Shown: piece after piece, positions 1 through 5,746 of the stretch
How the letters are laid out: every line of letters starts with the position of its first letter
How positions within the stretch are numbered: the first letter of the stretch is position 1
Assembly: GCF_030147005.1 (NCBI RefSeq)
Contig: NZ_JASLAW010000201.1
Location: 1 to 13,056, forward strand
Length of the DNA stretch: 13,056 bases
From: Pseudomonas sp.
GTDB lineage: Bacteria; Pseudomonadota; Gammaproteobacteria; Pseudomonadales; Pseudomonadaceae
Direction: 5' to 3'
Notes under the pieces: generated by a model
The model's database searches: none
What the model saw: the letters and a program-made list of their open reading frames with translations, nothing else
What the model was told of the DNA's origin: nothing
Made by a program: the position numbers and the translations under genes

Positions 1-43
1 TGCTAAGTTATAGCCATCGGTCGGGTGTTTGACCAGCGTAAAT

Positions 44-146
44 GCTGTTGTGGCGAGGGAGCTTGCTCCCGCTCGGGTGCGTAGCGCGCAAGGTTTTTGG
101 GGGCGCTGCGCAGCCCGGCGGGAGCAAGCTCCCTCGCCACAACAGC
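44..146. repeat. REPIN (inverted pair of REP sequences) behind rlmL
   Basis: Two perfect 29-base inverted arms (44-72 and 118-146) contain the core GAGGGAGCTTGCTCCC and enclose a 45-base spacer with its own short complementary stretches. This is the layout of a REP doublet, or REPIN, the dispersed non-autonomous element of fluorescent pseudomonads mobilised by RAYT transposases. The core resembles one of the abundant REP classes described in P. fluorescens; the class is recalled, not searched. It sits 7 bases past the rlmL stop codon. As RNA it would fold into one long hairpin, so it may also protect or end the rlmL transcript. No RAYT gene is in the window. Confidence 0.88.
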
Positions 147-153
147 TCGCCAA

Positions 154-2418
154 TCAGCGGGCGGTCATTTTCCATGCCCTGTGGATCTTCGCGTTACGCG
201 CGAAATCCGGGTCGATGGTCTTGTCGCTGATTTCCTCGACCGCATAGCGCTCGCTGAGGTTGTCTTCCAGCTGGAACTTGCGGAAGTTGTTCGAGAAGTA
301 CAGCACGCCGCCCGGCGCCAGGCGCGCCATGGCCAGGTCGAGCAACTGCACGTGGTCGCGCTGCACGTCGAAAATACCTTCCATGCGCTTGGAGTTGGAG
401 AAGGTCGGCGGGTCGATGAAAATCATATCGAACTCGTCACGACTGGCTTCCAGCCACGCCATCACATCACCTTGCTCCAGGCGGTTCTTGTCGGAAAACC
501 CGTTGAGCGAGAAGTTACGACGCGCCCAGTCCAGGTAGGTCTTGGACAGGTCGACGCTGGTGGTGCTGCGCGCGCCGCCCTTGGCCGCATGCACGCTGGC
601 GGTGGCGGTGTAGCAATACAGGTTGAGGAAACGCTTGCCCGCCGCCTCTTTCTGAATGCGCATGCGCATCGGGCGGTGGTCAAGGAACAGGCCGGTGTCC
701 AGGTAGTCGGTGAGGTTGACCAGCAGCTTCACGCCGCCTTCGCTGACCTCGGTAAACTTGCCCTGGGCGCTTTGGCGCTCGTATTGTTTGGTGCCACTCT
801 GGCGCTCGCGACGCTTGACCACCACGCGGCTCTTGTCGATGTTCAGCGCCTGGGGAATGGCCGCCAGGGCATCGAACATGCGTGCCGAGGCCTTTTCCGG
901 ATCGATGGATTTGGGCGCGACGTATTCCTGCACGTGAACCCAATCGTGGTACAGGTCGATGGCCATGGAGTACTCCGGCATGTCGGCATCGTACACGCGG
1001 TAGCAGTCGACACCTTCACGCTTGGCCCATTTGCCCAGCAGCTTGAGGTTCTTCTGCAAGCGGTTGGCGAACATCTGCCCGCCTTCGCTCAAGCGAGCCT
1101 GCTCAACCACCGGCGCCGGAGCCGGCTTGATCGGATTACCATTCTTGTTGTACTGGCGCTCTTGCGGCTCGACCGGGGCTTGATCGTACACGGCCTGCTC
1201 GCGCTCGGCCTGACGCTGTTCCGGAGTGCGGCGCTCGCCGGTGACGAACTGGTCCGGGTTGACCTTGATCAGCAACAATTTGCACGGCAAGGCGCCGTTC
1301 CAGAACGAATACTGTTTGTGGCTGCGAATACCCATGCGCTTGCCCAGGTCCGGCGCGCCGGTGAACACTGCGGCTTCCCAACCCAGGCAGGCCTGGCGCA
1401 GACGCTCGCCGAGGTTCTGGTAGAGGTACAACAGGCTGGCCTCGTCACCCAAACGCTCGCCGTACGGCGGGTTGCAGATCACCAGGCCTTTCTGATTCTG
1501 GTCCGGGCGCGGCTCGAACGTGCCGACTTCGCCCTGGTACACCTTGATCCAGTGGCTCAGGCCTGCGCGTTCGATGTTGTTGCGTGCCGGCTGGATCAGG
1601 CGCGGATCGGCTTCGTAGCCACGCACCCACAGCGGGGTTTTGTTCATGCCGATGGCGGCGCGTTCAGTGGCCTCGGCGTGCAGTTTCTTCCACAACGCCG
1701 GGACGTGTCCGAGCCAAGTGGTGAATCCCCACAGTTCACGGTTGAGGTTGGGTGCCATGTCGGCGGCGATCATTGCGCCTTCGACCAGGAAGGTGCCCAC
1801 ACCGCACATCGGGTCGGTCAATGCGCCGCCTTCGGCAGCAATGCGTGGCCAGCCGGCGCGGATCAGGATCGCGGCCGCCAGGTTTTCCTTCAATGGCGCG
1901 GCGCCCTGCTGCAGGCGGTAGCCGCGCTGGTGCAGGCTGTGGCCGGACAGGTCCAGGGAAAGGATGGCTTCGCCACGATCAAGGCGCAGGTGGATGCGCA
2001 GGTCCGGGTTGATCTTGTCGATGGACGGGCGTTCGCCGGTCGGGGTGCGCAGCTTGTCGACGATCGCATCCTTGACCTTCAGCGCGCCGAAGTGGGTGTT
2101 GTCGATGCCCGAGCCGTGGCCGCTGAACTCCACCGCCAGGCTGCCGTCGCTGACCATGTGGTCGGCCCATTCGATATCCAGTACGCCGTGGTAAAGGTCT
2201 TCGGCGTCCTTCATCGGGAAGCGCTTGAGCACCAGCAGCACGCGGTTGGCCAGGCGCGACCAGAGGCACAAACGGTAGGCGGTTTCCATGTCGGCCATGC
2301 CGCGCACGGCCGAGGTGTGCTCGCGGGTTTCCTCAAGGCCAAGCCCGACGGCTTCCTCGATCAGCAGGCCTTCGAGGCCCTTGGGGCAAGTGAGGAAGAG
2401 TTCAAAACGGTCCGACAT
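154..2418 (-). CDS. rlmL: Bifunctional 23S rRNA methyltransferase RlmKL
   Basis: This enzyme methylates two guanines of 23S rRNA in the cytoplasm with S-adenosylmethionine: N2 of G2445 and N7 of G2069 (E. coli numbering). The 754-residue protein shows the family order. An N-terminal part with a THUMP-type RNA-binding region (about 1-160) is followed by a first methyltransferase domain with DPMCGVGTF (202-210) and the catalytic-type NPPYG (316-320). A second methyltransferase domain follows, with a SAM-binding region near 597-625 and FIDPPTF (667-673). The frame is open 22 codons further upstream, but MSDRFELFLTCPKGLEG at 2418 is the usual family N-terminus and is chosen as the start; no strong ribosome-binding site precedes it. 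A Q/E/P/N-rich stretch (about 398-440) links the two halves. The gene stands alone, diverges from rmf and is followed by a REPIN. The arrangement rlmL-rmf-pyrD is also that of P. aeruginosa. Confidence 0.96.
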   Translation of the reverse strand: MSDRFELFLTCPKGLEGLLIEEAVGLGLEETREHTSAVRGMADMETAYRLCLWSRLANRVLLVLKRFPMKDAEDLYHGVLDIEWADHMVSDGSLAVEFSGHGSGIDNTHFGALKVKDAIVDKLRTPTGERPSIDKINPDLRIHLRLDRGEAILSLDLSGHSLHQRGYRLQQGAAPLKENLAAAILIRAGWPRIAAEGGALTDPMCGVGTFLVEGAMIAADMAPNLNRELWGFTTWLGHVPALWKKLHAEATERAAIGMNKTPLWVRGYEADPRLIQPARNNIERAGLSHWIKVYQGEVGTFEPRPDQNQKGLVICNPPYGERLGDEASLLYLYQNLGERLRQACLGWEAAVFTGAPDLGKRMGIRSHKQYSFWNGALPCKLLLIKVNPDQFVTGERRTPEQRQAEREQAVYDQAPVEPQERQYNKNGNPIKPAPAPVVEQARLSEGGQMFANRLQKNLKLLGKWAKREGVDCYRVYDADMPEYSMAIDLYHDWVHVQEYVAPKSIDPEKASARMFDALAAIPQALNIDKSRVVVKRRERQSGTKQYERQSAQGKFTEVSEGGVKLLVNLTDYLDTGLFLDHRPMRMRIQKEAAGKRFLNLYCYTATASVHAAKGGARSTTSVDLSKTYLDWARRNFSLNGFSDKNRLEQGDVMAWLEASRDEFDMIFIDPPTFSNSKRMEGIFDVQRDHVQLLDLAMARLAPGGVLYFSNNFRKFQLEDNLSERYAVEEISDKTIDPDFARNAKIHRAWKMTAR

Positions 2419-2667
2419 GGGGCAATCCAGGCTTTTCAGCAATAAATGAACGGGCGACGCATCGCCGGTTCGGTTTTCAATCAAGCACTTTTCTTGAAGA
2501 GTGCTCGCGTGGCACGAATGTGCCGTTCCACTCCGTCTGACGGGCCCATGGGCCTTTATTCACGGGGCAGAAGAAGAATATGAAGCAACAAAAAGAAATA
2601 ATCCGACCCTTCGTCGAATAATAACCGACTGCAACAGGCGGGCATTCTCACTAAGAGATTAAACCCT

Positions 2668-2683
2668 TGCCCTGCGCAGGGCA
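2668..2683. repeat. Perfect 16-base palindrome TGCCCTGCGCAGGGCA
   Basis: The sequence is exactly self-complementary over 16 bases and stands in an otherwise moderately AT-rich part of the rlmL/rmf intergenic region. No run of T follows on either strand, so it does not look like a terminator. A binding site for a dimeric regulator is possible. I do not recognise it as the consensus of a named factor. Confidence 0.5.
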
Positions 2684-2779
2684 CATCATAGCTGGCTTTG
2701 CCTTGTAAAAGGGGCGAAAAACCATCCCAGCTTATGGCTATAGCGTCATTATCGTTACGTGCTTATGACAAAACGATCA

Positions 2780-2808
2780 TTGAATCCATGTGACCTATTG
2801 GTTAGAAC
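2780..2808 (+). promoter_or_regulatory. Candidate sigma-70-type promoter of rmf
   Basis: TTGAAT (2780-2785) and TAGAAC (2803-2808) are 17 bases apart, which would put the transcript start near 2814. The leader would then be about 137 bases and would begin just before the row of hairpins. The -10 match is only moderate. In Pseudomonas and E. coli rmf is induced in stationary phase, so a different, stress-sigma promoter is equally possible. Confidence 0.3.
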
Positions 2809-2820
2809 TCAACACAGGTT

Positions 2821-2910
2821 GGCGCCGTCACGGTGCCGACACATCGGCTCGCCACGCCGGCAGCGAGCCCACCAACGGCAGAAAAACTCTGCCCGGCCTC
2901 ACACGAGGCC
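2821..2910 (+). promoter_or_regulatory. Structured rmf 5' leader with successive hairpins
   Basis: Four stems follow one another just upstream of rmf. The first is GGCGCCG/CGGTGCC with a three-base loop (2821-2837, one G-U pair). The second is GGCTCGC/GCGAGCC (2846-2869). The third is GGCAGA/TCTGCC with an A-rich loop (2877-2893). The fourth is GGCCTC/GAGGCC with loop ACAC (2895-2910). None has a T run behind it, so these are not simple terminators. They leave the ribosome-binding site (2936-2940) unpaired. A role in mRNA stability or in small-RNA/protein control of rmf is inference. Confidence 0.5.
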
Positions 2911-2950
2911 GAAGGATATCTAGACAGTCAACAAGTGAGGGAAACACCCT

Positions 2951-3166
2951 ATGAGAAGACTTAAGCGTGATCCGTTGGAAAGAGCATTTTTACGCGGATA
3001 TCAATATGGCGTTCATGGAAAATCCCGTGAGCTTTGCCCATTTACTCTACCGTCGGTACGCCAAGCCTGGATCAATGGCTGGCGAGAAGGACGCGGCGAC
3101 AACTGGGACGGTATGACTGGCACTGCGGGCATCCACAGACTCAACGAACTTCACGCCGTCGGCTAA
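2951..3166 (+). CDS. rmf: Ribosome modulation factor RMF
   Basis: RMF is a small basic cytoplasmic protein that binds the 30S subunit in stationary phase and drives 70S ribosomes into inactive 100S dimers, with a hibernation-promoting factor encoded elsewhere. The 71-residue product carries the family core: RLKRDPLERAFLRGYQYGV at the N-terminus, then SVRQAWINGWREGR near residues 35-48. It is longer than the 55-residue E. coli protein, as is usual for Pseudomonas, with the extra residues at the C-terminus. The ATG at 2951 is preceded by GTGAGG (2935-2940) at suitable spacing. It forms a monocistronic unit with a structured leader upstream and a clear terminator downstream. Confidence 0.95.
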   Translation: MRRLKRDPLERAFLRGYQYGVHGKSRELCPFTLPSVRQAWINGWREGRGDNWDGMTGTAGIHRLNELHAVG

Positions 3167-3238
3167 TCAGGGCATTTAATTCCGACACATCAACTTGAAT
3201 ATGTAACGACTTAACCACGCACGTCCTATCCGGACGGC

Positions 3239-3276
3239 GGGCTTCGGCCCAGGGGCTCCTTTACGGAGCCCTTTTT
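3239..3276 (+). terminator. Intrinsic terminator of rmf (tandem hairpins)
   Basis: GGGCTCC (3253-3259) pairs with GGAGCCC (3265-3271) around a five-base loop, followed by TTTTT (3272-3276). Directly before it is GGGC-TTCG-GCCC (3239-3250), a very stable UUCG tetraloop hairpin, and a further small stem CGTCC/GGACG lies at 3222-3236. The tandem stems would give rmf mRNA a protected 3' end. Confidence 0.85.
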
Positions 3277-3314
3277 ATTGCCCGGAGAATAAGAGCCTGG
3301 CGCGCTCGGATCTT

Positions 3315-3398
3315 TGTGGAAGCGGGCTTGCCCGCGAAGCGATGTATCGGCAACAGGCAGGCTGGCCCACCGCTTTCGCGAGCAGGCCCGCGTTCACA
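3315..3398. repeat. Diverged REPIN between rmf and pyrD
   Basis: The arm TGTGGAAGCGGGCTTGCCCG (3315-3334, continuing to 3341) faces a diverged inverted copy containing CTTTCGCGAGCAGGCCCGCG (3373-3392, arm 3371-3398). The arms differ at several bases and by single-base insertions. The core GCGGGCTTGCCCGC is a different REP class from the element at 44-146. It lies between two convergent genes, 9 bases past the pyrD stop codon, where it may serve as a 3' end for pyrD. Confidence 0.75.
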
Positions 3399-3407
3399 GC
3401 AAAAGCA

Positions 3408-4427
3408 TCAGCGCAGGGCGGCGATCGCGTCCACCGATTCGCGAATCAGCGCGGGGCCTTTGTAGATGAAACCGGAGTACAACTGCACCAGGCTGGCACC
3501 CGCTGCGATCTTTTCAGCCGCGTGTTTGCCTTCGGTGATTCCGCCCACGGCGATGATCGGCAAGCGCCCGGCCAGTTCGGCGGCCAGCACCTTGACGATA
3601 TGGGTGCTCTTGTCCCGAACCGGAGCGCCGGACAGGCCGCCCGCCTCGTCACCGTGGGCCAGGCCTTCGACGCCCACACGGCTGAGGGTAGTGTTGGTCG
3701 CGATCACCGCATCCATGCCCGAATCCAACAAGGCCTGGGCCACCAGCACGGTTTCTTCATCGCTCATATCGGGAGCAATCTTGATCGCCAACGGCACGCG
3801 CTTGCCGTGGCGCACCGCCAGGTCTTCCTGGCGCTGGCGCAACGCTTCGAGCAATTGCTTGAGAGAGTCACCGAACTGCAGGCTGCGCAAGCCCGGGGTG
3901 TTGGGCGAGCTGACGTTAACGGTGACATAGCTGGCGTGGGCGTAGACTTTATCCAGGCAGATCAGGTAATCATCCACCGCACGCTCCACCGGCGTGTCGA
4001 CATTCTTGCCGATGTTGATACCGAGGATGCCCTTGTACTTCGCCGCCTGAACCCGTGACAACAAATGGTCCACGCCCAAATTGTTGAAACCCATGCGGTT
4101 GATGATCGCTTCGGCTTCCGGCAGGCGGAAGATCCGCGGCTTGGGGTTGCCCGGTTGCGGCCGAGGGGTCACGGTGCCGATCTCAACGAAACCGAAACCC
4201 AACTGCGCAAACCCGTCGATGGCCGCGCCGTTCTTGTCCAGGCCGGCAGCCAGCCCGACCGGGTTGGGGAATTCGAGCCCCATCACCGACACCGGCATTT
4301 TCGCCGCAGCCTTGCACACCAGGCCATTGAGCCCCAGGCGGCCACCGGCACCGATCAGGTCCAGGGACAGATCGTGGGAGGTTTCCGGGGAGAGTTTGAA
4401 CAACAGCTGGCGGGCCAGGGTATACAT
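3408..4427 (-). CDS. pyrD: Dihydroorotate dehydrogenase (quinone), class 2
   Basis: The enzyme catalyses the fourth step of de novo pyrimidine synthesis: it oxidises dihydroorotate to orotate using FMN and passes electrons to membrane quinone. The 339-residue protein starts with MYTLARQLLFKLSPETSHDL, the amphipathic membrane-binding helix of class 2 enzymes. Family segments follow: NPVGLAAGLDKN (substrate/FMN region), FGFVEIGTVTPRPQPGNPKPR, the NRMGFNN motif, and VNVSSPNTPGLR with the catalytic-type serine loop. ATNTT and VGGI near the C-terminus belong to the FMN phosphate-binding part. The ATG at 4427 is chosen because it gives the canonical N-terminus and length (E. coli 336 residues); the frame is open 27 codons further upstream. 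No strong ribosome-binding site is visible. Confidence 0.96.
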   Translation of the reverse strand: MYTLARQLLFKLSPETSHDLSLDLIGAGGRLGLNGLVCKAAAKMPVSVMGLEFPNPVGLAAGLDKNGAAIDGFAQLGFGFVEIGTVTPRPQPGNPKPRIFRLPEAEAIINRMGFNNLGVDHLLSRVQAAKYKGILGINIGKNVDTPVERAVDDYLICLDKVYAHASYVTVNVSSPNTPGLRSLQFGDSLKQLLEALRQRQEDLAVRHGKRVPLAIKIAPDMSDEETVLVAQALLDSGMDAVIATNTTLSRVGVEGLAHGDEAGGLSGAPVRDKSTHIVKVLAAELAGRLPIIAVGGITEGKHAAEKIAAGASLVQLYSGFIYKGPALIRESVDAIAALR

Positions 4428-4464
4428 GGGCGGGCTAGACTCGAAGGCGGCGAAAGGTGGCGCG

Positions 4465-4470
4465 ATTATA
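4465..4470 (-). promoter_or_regulatory. Candidate -10 box of pyrD
   Basis: On the minus strand a perfect TATAAT lies about 38 bases before the pyrD start codon, implying a leader of about 30 bases. No good -35 hexamer is seen at the expected distance, so this is a weak call. Confidence 0.35.
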
Positions 4471-4511
4471 GCCGGGGAGACAGGCCGCATGCGAGGCGTG
4501 CCGCCCAATCG

Positions 4512-4973
4512 TCAATTACGACGGGCCATCAATGCCTCATAACGGGCCCAGACTTTTTCGGCGTATCGCATGCGCAACGCGTCACGCTCCACCCCTGCGC
4601 GCGGCCCCACATTGTAGGAACCCACCGCCGTCCAGTTATAGCCGAAACGCTGAACGAACTCGGCAAGGATCGAGGCGCCAACCTCCACCGACAAACATGG
4701 CTCGCTGAGCAATCGTTCTTCGGTAATGCCCAGCTTGAGCAAGCGAGGCAAGTGGCTGCTGTTGATTTGCATCAAACCGATATCATGCGTGCCATTGCCA
4801 TTGGCATAGTTGACCGCTTCGGCGCGGTACCCCGACTCTACCGCCGCGATGGCCTGCAGCAACTCTGGTTCGAAGTTGTAGCGACGCGCCACTTCATCCC
4901 AGCAATAGGCCAGCGCCTGGTTGCTGCCCATCAGCGCACTGAGTATCAGGCCCCTGCCCAAAACCTTAAACAC
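4512..4973 (-). CDS. IagB-like lytic transglycosylase of type III secretion kind
   Basis: This is a small secreted SLT-fold enzyme that would cleave peptidoglycan in the periplasm, as IagB/IpgF-type proteins do to make room for a type III secretion apparatus. A GTG start at 4973 gives 153 residues with a clear Sec signal peptide (hydrophobic core about 6-18, likely cut after ALA at 20-22). The mature part starts YCWDEVARRYNFEPELLQAI. The catalytic glutamate is E46 in AAVESGYR, followed by GLMQIN (66-71) and AVGSYNVG (116-123). The GTG lies in GTGTTTAA, overlapping the stop of the regulator gene upstream by 8 bases, with AGG in front of it, which suggests coupled translation. The frame is open to an ATG at 5069, but that start would bury the signal peptide. 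The family call is firm; involvement in secretion is inferred from the neighbours. Confidence 0.85.
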   Translation of the reverse strand: MFKVLGRGLILSALMGSNQALAYCWDEVARRYNFEPELLQAIAAVESGYRAEAVNYANGNGTHDIGLMQINSSHLPRLLKLGITEERLLSEPCLSVEVGASILAEFVQRFGYNWTAVGSYNVGPRAGVERDALRMRYAEKVWARYEALMARRN

Positions 4974-5352
4974 GGCTGACCTGCCCGCACGCCGAACACA
5001 CATGCATGACACGCGCTGGCTCAGCGCCCTCGACCTGTACGGGGCAGGTGAAACGATACCCCTTGCCATACACGGTCTTGATAAACCCTCTGTCGGCTTT
5101 CAAGTGTTTGCGCAACGCGTAAATGCAACGTGTCAATGACTCATCGGCCACCTCGCCCCTCGGCCAGGCGAGCGCCAACAGGCGGTCCTTGGTCATCAAC
5201 GAACCGCCGGACCCAAGCAACAGGCGAAGCACGCGCCCTTCTTTGGGCGGCAGTTGAATATCGGTTTCCCTGCCCGTCAGTCGACCGTCGCCATGCAAGG
5301 TCCAATGAGCGAAAACGAGGGACTTTGGCGATCCTTCAATCACGACGGTCAT
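4966..5352 (-). CDS. HilA-like winged-helix transcriptional regulator (DNA-binding domain only)
   Basis: The 128-residue protein consists almost entirely of an OmpR/PhoB-type winged-helix domain (about 12-105). Visible segments are LPPKEGRVLRLLL, a recognition-helix region with DESLTRCIYALRKHL, and IKTVYGKGYRF for the wing. There is no receiver domain and no transmembrane segment. The same single-domain fold heads HilA/YgeH-type activators of SPI-1 type III secretion, which carry a further tetratricopeptide part that is absent here. The C-terminus ends in HVCSACG, a lone CxxC that could bind metal or sense redox state. The ATG at 5352 is preferred because AGGTG precedes it; the frame extends to an ATG at 5424. 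It lies between a SpoA-domain gene and the lytic transglycosylase, and overlaps the latter. A role in regulating this cluster is inference. Confidence 0.8.
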   Translation of the reverse strand: MTVVIEGSPKSLVFAHWTLHGDGRLTGRETDIQLPPKEGRVLRLLLGSGGSLMTKDRLLALAWPRGEVADESLTRCIYALRKHLKADRGFIKTVYGKGYRFTCPVQVEGAEPARVMHVCSACGQVSRV

Positions 5353-5513
5353 GGGGCACCTGCACATTCGACTGCTGACATTCAAATCCGATCTTCCTGT
5401 GGCGACGCACTCGCCCGATGGCATGACTATAAAAACCTGTCTCGCGTATCACGCTAGGAAAAACCTTATTCAAGCGGGGTTTTTCAGCGTCTTGCTGTAA
5501 GACAACTCGCGAC

Positions 5514-5735
5514 TCAACCCGAACGAGGCAGCCACTCCTGATACACCTCATGCAGCTCAACCCCCAGCCGGTCCTCCAACTGCACCAACTCACCCACAGC
5601 CATCAGTTGCCCATTGACCCGTACCTCCACGCAATGGATGACCTCAGGCGCCAACGGCAAGACTTTGCCCGGCGCAAACGCAGCCAAGCGCTTGCGGCTG
5701 ATCAGTTGCTCCTGCAGCAGTATTTCCAGGTACAT
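5514..5735 (-). CDS. Short SpoA-domain protein (SctQ/FliN C-terminal type)
   Basis: The 73-residue protein fits a single SpoA (FliN/SctQ C-terminal) domain. ISRKRLAAFAPGKVLPLAPE is followed by VEVRVNGQLMAVGELVQLED and then RLGVELHEVY. Such domains form the cytoplasmic C-ring or sorting platform of type III secretion systems and the flagellar switch. Full SctQ proteins are about 300 residues with two SpoA domains, but many systems also produce the last domain alone as a separate small protein. Here only that short form exists and the long part is absent from the window. The gene starts 11 bases after the stop codon of the secretin-like gene, with TAAGG as ribosome-binding site, so the two are probably co-transcribed. 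A gap of about 160 bases separates it from the regulator gene downstream. Confidence 0.75.
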   Translation of the reverse strand: MYLEILLQEQLISRKRLAAFAPGKVLPLAPEVIHCVEVRVNGQLMAVGELVQLEDRLGVELHEVYQEWLPRSG

Positions 5736-5746
5736 GGACTAACGCC

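Larger units (their letters stand above)
2419..2950. other. Intergenic region between divergent rlmL and rmf, no gene seen
   Basis: This region of about 530 bases has no convincing coding frame. It must hold the promoters of both rlmL and rmf. Local structure is dense. Near rlmL there are hairpins at 2453-2466, 2484-2505 (CUUG loop on the plus strand, 9 pairs including one U-G), 2511-2524 (GGCAC/GTGCC) and a self-complementary GGCCCATGGGCC at 2543-2554. A 16-base palindrome lies at 2668-2683. Near rmf there is a run of hairpins (2821-2910), annotated separately. The part 2561-2800 is less GC-rich and shows no feature I can name apart from the palindrome. Confidence 0.7.

Noticed and set aside
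97..2445. Very long open frame on the plus strand (over 780 codons) opposite rlmL
   Set aside because: It mirrors rlmL, whose motifs are unmistakable. Its translation is rich in alternating A/V/H/Q/R with no family pattern, as expected of a GC-rich antisense shadow.
3342..4979. Two plus-strand open frames opposite pyrD and the lytic transglycosylase
   Set aside because: They are shadows of real minus-strand genes and begin inside a REPIN or inside pyrD.
5461..5486. Possible weak bidirectional terminator (AAACC...GGTTTT) between the SpoA gene and the regulator
   Set aside because: The stem is only about six AT-rich pairs with a long loop; too weak to annotate.
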